A DNA stretch of 64,000 nt from Pomphorhynchus laevis (taxonomy: Eukaryota > Acanthocephala > Palaeacanthocephala > Echinorhynchida > Pomphorhynchidae): positions 62,001 through 126,000 of the forward strand of contig WNNJ02002847.1 of the NCBI GenBank assembly GCA_012934845.2, given 5' to 3'. The translations under genes and the position numbers were made by a program. Every line of letters begins with the position of its first letter. Within the stretch, counting starts at the first letter, position 1. Under the pieces are notes generated by a model that was not told where the DNA came from, did no database searches, and worked only from the letters and a program-made list of their open reading frames with translations. Below, piece after piece: positions 48,901 through 58,700 of the stretch.

Positions 48901-50231
48901 AAAAAAATATTAATATTAACAATTATCCAAACTAAGCAATCACTACAAAGAAATTTTATAATCAATTGAATTAATTCAGGGTTTAATAAATCGAATAAAT
49001 TGATTGTTAATTCGATTTAAAAATAATAATTCAAAATAAATCCTAAAGATTCGTGTTTAGCCATGTTTGGTTGTTTTTAGCCCTTTTCAATGAATTGAAT
49101 AAAAAATTCTAAATAGGTTTTAATATTGCAAAAATCATTTCAGATAAAATGTGGCAGAATTTATTTATAAATGTTAAACATAAAGGTGAGCTGTAAATTG
49201 CAATTAAGTACTTTGCTAAGTATTTCCTGAATACACTCCATATAACGCAAAATAAAGTAGATATTTGGAATTCCATATCCAATTTTATGAATTATAAGCA
49301 AAAAAACAAAATTTTTATTACACTATCTCAGCTTTAGTTTCAAATCATCTTGTAATGAAATTGACATAAACATTATAAAAAAATGATTTTTATTAAAAAA
49401 AATACTTAGTTCGAACTGGTTGGCTAAATTACGAGATATCGAAACGAGATATTGATTTTCAACAGGAAGAAATTCTAAAGTTTTATTTTGAATATAGCCG
49501 AGAAAGCAGTTTTAAAGCGTTTTTAGTGTTACATCGTTGCAGTAAAATAGTATTTTTCAATCATGGGTAGATGTGATGGATTAAGTAATCATATAATAAA
49601 AACTTATTATTTTTACTTTTAAATTTCAACCTCATTGTAATAAACGATAAGTTAATAACTTTATAACACTAAACTTATTTGATTAATAAGTTTATAAACT
49701 TAACGATCATCCACGGATTTCGTGCTGCAGAGGCTAAGCGTTGCCATTTAATGCGGTAACGCTAGTTGCGTTCTCGGCACGGTTGAGGTGACGAGCGATA
49801 GACAAGACTTAGACACAATTTATTATTTGTATTTTTTTTGTTTTTGTTTTGAAAAATTGATATAAGTTTATTGTATGTTCTGTTTATTCGAAAATGTCTC
49901 TTAAACAGATTGACAAATGGCATAGGCTAAACTAGCTTTAAATGCCAATTTATTATCTTTGATGTAATCTTTACATACTCATACCTGCGACGTTTTTAAC
50001 CTCATGGATTTCTTTCAATTTTTAACTCTGAAATTTGATATTGTAAATACTTGTGAAAATGTCGTACCCCATGCCGAAAGGCGCTGTGGTAATAAATCGT
50101 TGTATTAAAATAAGTTTATTACGGTAAACCTATTTTCATTTTTGAAAATAATAATAGAAACAAAGAACCCTAATTACTTTTATCTAAAGCAAATGGTAAT
50201 TAATAAAGGACTTTTATCTGAGATTAATGCT
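48901..50231. other. AT-rich intergenic DNA downstream of the LIM gene
   Basis: No gene was recognised. A short G+C-richer island at about 49705-49800 (atccacggatttcgtgctgc onward) has no tRNA box structure I can see and no ORF. It could be a small RNA or a repeat remnant. Confidence 0.4.
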
Positions 50232-50237
50232 TTTATT
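50232..50237 (-). promoter_or_regulatory. Poly(A) signal of the LIM gene
   Basis: AATAAA on the minus strand begins 4 nt after the TAA stop of the LIM protein, implying a very short 3' UTR. Confidence 0.6.
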
Positions 50238-50241
50238 CCGT

Positions 50242-51075
50242 TTAGAAACATTTCTTGCAGCATATTTTACCATCTGTCAGATAAAACGGATCACTTCCAA
50301 TGACAGCATTACATTTTTCGCATTTAAAGCAATTTACATGATACTCTTTTCCATCGTAGTCGAGCACTTCCTCCTCCGCTTCAAATGACTTCGAGCATTG
50401 TGGACATTTAGGACCGTTTTCTCTATAGCATTCAATGCACCATAACTCATCGTCATTCACTGGGAAGAAACCGGAACTATCTTCAATCGGCTTTGAGCAT
50501 TTTGAACACGTGAAACAATTCTGATGGAATTTTTTCTCTCTATAGGCACTTATCAATGTTCCTGGTGAAAATGGCTTATGACATTTATCACACTCCGAAT
50601 TAAAGTAATCCGGTGTTGCAGCGACAACTCCAGGATTATCATTTTCAAAGCAATGTGCACATCGGATATGTTCAGGACTCGCCTCATCAGTATTCACATC
50701 CTTGTCCAATGTTGCCGTTGAAAAATAACTCTCATTTTCAAGTAGCGTATGACATTTTGCACATTTGAAGCATTTCGGATGGAAGTGCTTAGTTTCATTT
50801 ACAACAAGCATTTTATTATTCGCTTCAAAAGCATTATTACAGGCAAAGCACTTTGGAGATTCTTCTTCAAAGCATGAGTTGCATAGAATGTTTGGTTTTT
50901 TGCTATCGAATTCGTTAGGATCCTTGACAACGAAAGGTTTGTCCGACAGGCTTTTCCCACATTTCGAACAGGTAAAACAGTCTTCATGGTAATGATTAGA
51001 TTTATATGAAGCGATTCGAGTGTTTGGTTCAAAATATTTTGCACAAATAGCACAACTAAATAAAGATACGAGCAT
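50242..51075 (-). CDS. Four-LIM-domain protein, FHL-like
   Basis: A single uninterrupted frame of 277 residues holds four LIM double zinc fingers, each with complete ligands. LIM1 has C8, C11, H30, C33, C36, C39, C65, C68. LIM2 has C76, C79, H99, C102, C105, C108, C139, C142. LIM3 has C162, C165, H184, C187, C190, C193, C213, C216. LIM4 has C224, C227, H246, C249, C252, C255, C273, C276. LIM domains bind protein partners. Multi-LIM proteins of the four-and-a-half-LIM (FHL) group act as scaffolds in cytoskeleton and nucleus. LIM1 and LIM2 have longer second fingers than usual, with inserts DPNEFDSKKPN and TLDKDVNTDEASPEH. The half-LIM that starts FHL proteins is absent. An acceptor-like tctttatttag lies just inside the frame before C8, so the real start may be on an upstream exon and MLVSLFS may be non-coding. 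No introns lie within the LIM block. Confidence 0.93.
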   Translation of the reverse strand: MLVSLFSCAICAKYFEPNTRIASYKSNHYHEDCFTCSKCGKSLSDKPFVVKDPNEFDSKKPNILCNSCFEEESPKCFACNNAFEANNKMLVVNETKHFHPKCFKCAKCHTLLENESYFSTATLDKDVNTDEASPEHIRCAHCFENDNPGVVAATPDYFNSECDKCHKPFSPGTLISAYREKKFHQNCFTCSKCSKPIEDSSGFFPVNDDELWCIECYRENGPKCPQCSKSFEAEEEVLDYDGKEYHVNCFKCEKCNAVIGSDPFYLTDGKICCKKCF

Positions 51076-52184
51076 TATTAGCTACTTTTTTAATTTTTTA
51101 TTTAAAATTTTTAAATTTTTGAAAATGACGTCTTTTGCTGATGGAATTTATCTAATTTTATGCAAAGCAATTAATTTATAATTATTAATATTGATACGCA
51201 AGATGGACACTTTGTAATAACAATCATGGATTTATAATAAATCGATGTTTTAATCGATTTATAACAAAAGTATATTTTATAACAGTATATTAAGTAATAA
51301 AATAATGCATTTTATGTAATTAATATCCAATGCAATATATTATAACTATTATAAAAAGATAAATAATATAAAAAAGATTATGATTAAAAATATATCAAAT
51401 TTTACAAAATAATACGATATAATTAAATTAATGAAATTTAATATACGAAATTCGTATATATTTATTAATTAATATAATAGTAATAGCTATTACGGTTTCT
51501 ACTTATTGAGTTTCATAAGTAGGGTCAAGATTTTAAGTGTTCAAGGATCCTCACCACAGTTTAGAAGGGTTCATCACAAGGATGATTATCACAAGACAAC
51601 CATCAAGTCCACAGGCGATCACAAAAATGATTCGGCACTATAATATATGAATATTATTAGAGCCTGACCTCGGATCGCTGAGCGATACGGCATTATAGTT
51701 TAACTAATTATTAGACGGGGAAAATGGACAAAATTAGGTATTGGAAACCATCACAGTCTATCAGCAATTAAATCCCTAGACCGGTTTCTGCTTATTGAGC
51801 TTCATCAGTACGGTCCAGATTTAAAAAGCATTCAGGGATCCTCGGTGTTCAGGTTGTCTTGTAATAATCATTATTGTGATGAACTCTTCTAAACTGTGGT
51901 GGAGGATCCCTGAACACTATTAAAATCTGGACCCTACTATTAGCTATTCCAAAATAATTAAAAATCGATAAAACCAAATTTTGATCAAACGTCTAATAGA
52001 TTAAATATTGCTGATAAGTTGCAACAAATGTGATTAGATAGATATTATTGATAAAAAAAACAAAATATTACGACATTAAGGATACTAAACATCCTTTAAG
52101 GATGCTAAAAATTAGGAAATTATTTTTTAAAAAGTTTAATGCCAAAGGACAAGTACATAGACTGAATGCTTAAAGATCCATTTA
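51076..52184. other. Region upstream of the LIM gene
   Basis: AT-rich DNA with the inverted-repeat cluster at 51490-51955. I saw no clear promoter element or first LIM exon. Confidence 0.4.
51490..51955. repeat. Foldback-type cluster, ~100-bp inverted copies plus a direct partial copy
   Basis: The segment at 51495-51603 (agtagggtcaagattttaag, accacagtttagaag, ttatcacaagacaacc) is repeated in reverse complement at about 51858-51950. A direct partial copy of its first part (ggtttctgcttattgagctt) lies at 51781-51845. Copies differ by about 10 percent by eye. A short relative (tatcacaggacaaccacct) is at about 41240. Confidence 0.82.
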
Positions 52185-52500
52185 TTAAAGCACAGAACAT
52201 TGGATAAAATCAGCATCATAGAAATTCATGGTTGCTTTGCGTGGCCACGGTGATATTATACATAAATATAATTGTTGCTGTCGGCGTACGAAATTAAAAA
52301 AGAATCTTTCACTATTTACAGAACAAAAAAGTCAACTTCAAAGCAATAATTTTGAAATATAAATACCTCTCTTGTACGTTGTTTTTATTTTCCGACATGA
52401 GCTTATACAACTGGTTTTGTAAAGATAATTCAAGTACAGCATTTTTAGTTTTAAAGTATTGAATAATGGCGCGAAATTGTAATTGCAAAAAATTCAACAT
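52185..52500 (-). CDS. Candidate small two-exon gene of unknown function
   Basis: Exon 1 (52500-52367) starts MLNFLQLQFRAIIQYF and ends NVQE plus two bases of a codon. A 55-nt intron with GT-AG ends (gtattt...gtaaatag) joins it in phase to exon 2 (52311-52185), which reads ERFFFNFVRRQQQLYLCIIS then PWPRKATMNFYDADF and stops TAA TAA. AATAAA overlaps the stops (plus tttatt 52181-52186). The predicted protein is 86 aa, with an amphipathic N-terminal helix and a basic middle. Intron size matches the real genes here, and exon 2 is richer in G+C than its surroundings. I recognise no family. Further upstream exons are possible, because an acceptor-like caattag precedes the ATG by 1 nt. A chance alignment of open frames cannot be excluded. 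Confidence 0.4.
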
Positions 52501-54460
52501 TCTAATTGTAGCCTTATATATTACCGCTTATTTCAAATTACCCAGAAAATAAAGTATAATTTAAATATTTAATCGATATACAATAATTGATTAAGTAACG
52601 GATTATAACGCGTTATAATGATTTTATTAACGCATTTTAGTGGTGAGGACTCGGTTGCTAAACCGCCTTATTTGTGTGACACATTCAATGAACCGGAAGA
52701 AATTGTAATTGATCAATGAAACTTAATTGTAAGAAATCATGCATTGTGGAAGTAAACTAACACTTATTTATAATAATCTAGCGATTAAAGTATAATTTAA
52801 ATGTTTAATGATTATATATATGCTAATTGCTCAATTTCAGAAACAAGTATCTGACGGCAGAACATTAAAATTACGAGTAATGGATTATAAAATCGGCTTA
52901 GGACACTTTGATCAATGAACCTGATATATTATTTAATAAAATAACAACTGTATTAAAATTAGAAGGTAAAGTAACTGCATTTGAATTAAAGACGTACTTG
53001 TAGAGATGACATGTAAATATATGTATAATTGATATGCTTAAAACTTTCACTGATACCTTTAAGAAGACTGCCAATCTTTATTATCCAAGCTCCTTGCAAT
53101 CAACTGTATTTAATTTTGTTTGTGTTCGATCACTACTTTCTATCTACAAAAGACCCATAATTGGGGAGGAATGGATACGCAAATGATAAATAAATACACC
53201 ACACGAATTCAGCGTATCAGTAAAATAAGAGGAAATGCGTGCTATTAATCGCAAAAGACAATGATTATAAAACTTATGGACAACAAGTTCGACAATGTTT
53301 TGGATTAAAGTCTTCCAAAATATACTGAGATTGATACTATCGATAATTTATAGTGATCACAATCTCCGTGGTCAAAAAGAAGTACACTAAATATATTTTA
53401 AACCACTGCTGTAACAACAAAACAGTGGTCTCAGATACCACTGCGCTAGTACCACTGGGATGGCATTCTAACGTAAGTCCTACACTTAAAAAAGTCATAC
53501 GGTATCACATCAAAAATGGAATAATAGCTTCTTTACCAAGAAGGACTAAGCGCGGTTCTGCTCCCTGATTTTCTTGATATCCAAGATATATTCTCATACA
53601 AACTGATATATGATAGGATGATATGGAATGGATGCAATACTGCATATTGCTATCTTTCTTTCATATATCATGTTCTGAACATGGATCACGTTATGTGCAA
53701 ACATTGGTATGTGAAGATTTACTTCAAATCAATATTCTATCAGATACCTTTGTGCCATTACAATTAGATTAAACTGCCTTTGAATATAATGATATTTACT
53801 ATCATTTCGACATGGTTCTTTTCGGTATATCGTAATGTACATTCTAGGCACAAATGATTGCCAATGTGCTAACAAATTTTGCTCGTAAAGAAGGGATATA
53901 AGCATGGACTCATAGTGATGATATGATCCTTTCACGTGACTCTAAATTCATCCTGGGCAAAGCGGTCAATAAGCTTTTGGATATTTTTAAAAGTGGAAAA
54001 CTCTTAATCAAGATAAGTCCATATTTAGATCATGCAGGAATCTTACACTTCTCAGAGGTCACTGGTCGAAATCAAGGGTACAGATTACTTCGGATGCGCT
54101 ATCTCGTTTTCACGAGGCTGTGGAGTAGTTGAGGATTCAAAAATCCCTGATAACTAGTCCCCAAGGGATACGCTTGAGGGGTCTAATTAATTATTATCTG
54201 TTTCCACAGCGGACAAACTATTATACCAGAATGACCCTTGACACTCCAGGTTTGGTACCAGACATCCTTATAATTATTAACGTTATCCATTGCGCTACAA
54301 TTTATTCACCATTATACCTTAAGTAAACGGTAAAATACAAATAATTTAAACGGATGCAGGTAAAAGTTTGCAATAACCTTAATAAAAAATAGATAATTTA
54401 ATAAAATTATCATTTATTAATTAAATGATAATTAATTAAAATTAATTTAATAAAATTAGT
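52501..54460. other. Unassigned stretch
   Basis: Short plus frames at 53353-53568 (VVKKKYTKYILNHCCNNK), 53923-54132 and 54129-54326 have mixed codon use but no family I know and no clear splice links. The G+C is somewhat above background at 53880-54260, so an old element remnant is possible. Confidence 0.35.
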
Positions 54461-54492
54461 AAATGCCCGCCCCAATTTTGGGGCGGGCATTT
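54461..54492. repeat. G+C-rich perfect hairpin, 13-bp arms, 6-nt loop
   Basis: aaatgcccgcccc and its exact complement flank aatttt. It is strikingly G+C-rich for this background and lies 14 bp before the 170-bp direct repeat. Confidence 0.9.
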
Positions 54493-54505
54493 GAAATGTC
54501 CTAAG

Positions 54506-55683
54506 AATGTCACAAGAACGCTTTAGGTGTCTCATGAACATCTATCACATATAAATGGATAAACTATGTGTAGATGCTAGTTTTTGAATAATAAAAAATT
54601 CAATAACGTTGACACTAGCTACAACCTTTTTGGAAATATCAATTACTAGGTTAAGCGTGTATTTAATTTCGGTATATAGAAAGAATTTTGCCACATTGTA
54701 CTCCAGCTCTTCTTCTGTCATAGCTTTCAGCATTCCAAGATATGCGGCCAATTCATTTGTGTCTCGCGGCTTGGCTCTCGAGTTATTTAAAGCAGTTTCA
54801 ATCCGGGCGATTAGCTCCGCGGTATCCTCCTTGGTGAAGGCATTCTCTTGAACCGGGGCCATAGTTATATCCGCCGTAGTTGTCTGAGTCTGCACTTTGG
54901 ATTGCAGATCATGCACATTACTTTCCAGGCGAGCTATAGCATGCATCATTTGCTCCAGCATGCTCTGTTGCTCAGGCAGCATAATATCCGATGATGCTTG
55001 TGCTTGAAAGACTGAAATGTTCGAAGTTGATCGTTCCGTGATTGTAAGTTTAGGGGCGGGTCAAAAAATTTCTGCTGTGTTCCTTCCTGCTTTCTGGCGA
55101 TGCTTGCACCATTTATGAAATAAATGGTATACCTCAAATGGTATACAATGGATTCCTACAGATAAAAATCCAGCAGACATACCTAGTCGTTGGTAAATCC
55201 ACGATAAAAATTCTTGTAGAATATTTTTCCTCTTCTGCCTTCGCTGTCAGACGAAGGGACATCGCGTGTAATGATGACGTATCAACGTCATCCTGAGATA
55301 CCTCAGGATGACGTTGATACGATGCCGATCGTAGTCTAACTATATCTCCTAACAAAGATCCTAGATCAATGTCTTCCAAGTCACGTTCTATAAACTTGTC
55401 TTGGTGCGCTAGGACTATTGATGTCGGGTTCTGCTGACTGAGTATGTCAATATACTCGTTTACCGTCAGCGTTCCCTTCATCAATTGTAAAATATATGGA
55501 ATTTATTTGCTCCAATGTCACAAGAACGCTTTAGGTGTCTCATGAACATCTATCACATATAAATGGATAAACTATGTGTAGATGCTAGTTTTTGAATAAT
55601 AAAAAATTCAATAACGTTGACACTAGCTACAACCTTTTTGGAAATATCAATTACTAGGTTAAGCGTGTATTTAATTTCGGTAT
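54506..55683 (-). other. Unit of open segments between identical 170-bp direct repeats
   Basis: 54506-54675 and 55514-55683 look identical over 170 bp, 1008 bp apart. The second begins about 20 bp after the GTPBP3 stop codon. Between them the minus strand has G+C-richer open segments. One at 55484-55134 (MMKGTLTVNEYIDILSQQ, then RDLEDIDLGSLLGDIV) is acidic. Another runs from about 55011 through MLPEQQSMLEQMMHAIARLE (54982), ESNVHDLQSKV and AAYLGMLKAMTEEELEYNV, and looks like a coiled coil. A bridging segment (RKQEGTQQKFFDPPLN) lies in a third frame. The unit could be a small LTR-type (TRIM-like) element, a tandem duplication catching part of another gene, or a decayed gene. I see no tRNA-type primer site or TG...CA ends. 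Confidence 0.5.
55278..55321. repeat. Perfect inverted repeat, 20-bp arms, 4-nt loop, inside an open segment
   Basis: cgtatcaacgtcatcctgag (55278-55297) and its exact complement (55302-55321) flank atac. The open frame reads through it (RHPEVSQDDVDTSS). Confidence 0.92.
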
Positions 55684-55703
55684 TTCGAAAAAATTTAGCA
55701 AAC

Positions 55704-58700
55704 TCATTTTCCAACACAAAATTGTGAAAACACTGCATCGAGTACTTTTTCCGAAAAGTTGTTGTATTGGCCGTCGATAAGCTGCAAAGCACGAATACTT
55801 TGTCTGATCCATTCACACGATATTGATGAATTCTGTTCACTTTTAGCTAATCTTATATTCGACAGGCATTGCTCAACACAGGATCTATGACGAGTACTAA
55901 CGCTCACGTAATCATTGTCAGAAGGCGCAAAACTACAAAAAAAATAATTAGACAGATAATTGTTTGCGGGTTACTATTAGAACTGTTAATTAGAACAATT
56001 AGTTTTGATTTTAAATTAAGCATACACAATAAAACGTATAACTCGCTCTCTCTATGGGCTATACGAATAACTTTGTATCGGTTATAATGTATGGGTTACA
56101 TACAACTGAGTCACGCTAATTCGTTGATTAGTATGTTGTGTGGTTACTGAAATCTCGTCAATCAGGAGCAACATACACTGAAAACCCGTTAGATGAGTAT
56201 TTGTCAGCCCACGTCTGTGAATCCTAGGCAGCCATATTTTTTCCTTTTTTCATTTATTATTAAATGATTGATTTAATTATTATTTAATTTATAATCATTT
56301 ATTAATTAAATTAATTGATTTATGATGATTGAAGAAAATACTTAGAAAATTTAGAAATTACGACCCATAGTGTTGAGAAACTAAATGCGAGCAAATACTC
56401 GCTGATGATAATAAGCGTGTCGTGATTGCTTTCAGATATCAAATCATAAAGCGAGGACAATCAACGACAAACAGCTATTGATTTATAGAAATTTAAAAAA
56501 GTTTCCAGGATACATGATCATTTGCTAATTCGTTTATACAAAATAAATATAAATATTGAACATTTTATGTTCGATTATACTATAAGAGTATGTTATAAAT
56601 AGATTGCTCACTCATTGGTTCTGTTCTTATATATTAGTGAAGAGAGTGAAGTAAAAAATATTTTATATAAACATCGAATTTTTGATAGTCAATAGGATCA
56701 ATTTCACAATTTATCCTGAATAGAAATAAATTTAACTAAATTTATGATTATTCATATTTTGTTTTCTAAAAAAATAAATTTTAATTTAATAAAATGTATG
56801 ATTAGATTATGACTTTTAGTTTTAAATTTAAATAAATTAAATTATTTAATATATTATGTGGAGAAATAAACGCAAAGTTTACACTTTGCACCTAAATTTA
56901 AATAATAACATGTTTTACCCTATACTCATGCTAATCAAAAAATGAAGAATAAAATTTTTCCAAATCAATTTGAAATTGTATTAAAAATGATTTGTTTCAA
57001 AGATAATTTGAACCTTTAAATTATTACCGGGTCTTACTTTAATTTAAATATTTTTCAAATTTTCGACTATGCGTTGTTTTAGTCATCCTAATTTTATTTT
57101 TCTGATTATGATTTCGAAATAGCATTTAATTAATTGATTAATTTTATAAATTTTATTTTGTAGCATGAGAACTTTGATTGTCAATTGCTATCATCATCAG
57201 GATTTAAATTGTGAAATTGATCCTATTGACTATCAAAAATTCGATATTGAAATACTTTACTCTCTCTATATATTATTGATTATTAGATAATTATGTAAAT
57301 TAAAGTAAGACCAGGTAATAATTTAAAGGTTCAAATTATCTTTGAAACAAATCATTTTTAATAAAATTTCAAATTGATTTGGAAAAATTTTATTCTTCAT
57401 TTTTTGATTAGCATGAGTATAGGGTAAAACATGTTATCATTTAAATTTAGGTGCAAAATGTAAACTTTGCATTTATTTCTCCACATAATATATTAAATAA
57501 TTTAACTTATTTAAGTTTAATTAATTAATTTTATAAATGTTTTTAGCATGAGAACTTCGATTGTCAATTGCTATCATCATAAGGATAAATTGTGAAATTG
57601 ATCCCATTGACTATCAAAAATTCGATATTTAAATAAAATACTTTTTACTTTGCTATCACCACTAATTAATAAGAACAGAACCAATGAGTGAACGGCCTAT
57701 TTATAACATACTGTTATATGTTCATCATTTATACCGTTATAGTTTAATCATATAGTTCATAATCAGCATAAATATTTATCCAGATGATAGCAGTTTACTA
57801 TCGAAAATTCGATATTTAAATAAAATAATTTATTTTTTACTGAAAAATAAAATTATTTCATTGATAAAATTATTTATCGATAAGAATATCCTCATTTTGG
57901 CAATTGAGAAAGCTATGAAAATAGGCAATTTATGCAATTTGAAGGTATATAATCTAAGAAAAGCAATATAATAATCGACGGGACTTTCATAAATGATATT
58001 TGCACCACACTAAACGACCTAACCATCAATAATGACAGAAACTACACGAACGTTTATGAATTCAAACAACGAAAATCTAAGCTCAAAAATTTTTTTATTG
58101 CTAAATGCTTCACACAATTTGTATTTCATTTATCCTTTTTTAATAGCAATAATATGCACAATCGAAAACAAATACGAAATCATTAGTCAATAAAGTTTAC
58201 GATGATTTATATTAAGCTACGAACTAGAATTACAGCTCTTGGTGCAGAGTTCATTGCAAAATAGTCAAATTTAGGAACAAACGTTATATATTTGATCGTA
58301 ACACATTTTTATATTTAAACAAAATTTTACAAACAATCGTTAAGAACACATTTAACTGCTTGTTGAACAATAAATTAATTTTTTAATTTTAAAATACCTA
58401 AAATATTTAAGAAATGATGCTGCTTTTACAATTAAAGTTTTATCGATTTAGATAAATTGAAATAAATCCGCTCCCATTTTCTAACTTTTTCCAAATATTT
58501 GAAATTACACTAACTTTTATAATTTGATGACTTTATTTATTAGAGAAATTACAAATTTATTTGCTAATCGTCAATTTATAGACTAAATTAATAAGTCAAT
58601 AATTAATATGAAATAAAAAATATATAAATTTATTGAATAAGTCAATAAAAATCAATAAAAATAATAAGGAAATTGACTAGTAAATTAATACAATCATTTA

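Noticed and set aside
49705-49800. tRNA or snRNA gene in a G+C-richer island
   Set aside because: I could not find A and B boxes, a cloverleaf or a recognisable snRNA core.
50765-50992. Plus-strand frame in the LIM gene
   Set aside because: It is antisense to intact LIM domains. The 50799-51053 minus frame is likewise a shifted shadow.
54461-54492. Bacterial-type intrinsic terminator
   Set aside because: The stem is G+C-rich but the setting is a spliced eukaryotic genome. It has no T-run role and fits the general hairpin pattern.
54506-55683. Standard LTR retrotransposon
   Set aside because: The repeats do not begin TG and end CA, no tRNA primer site or polypurine tract is visible, and no protease or RT is present. 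Kept only as an open question.
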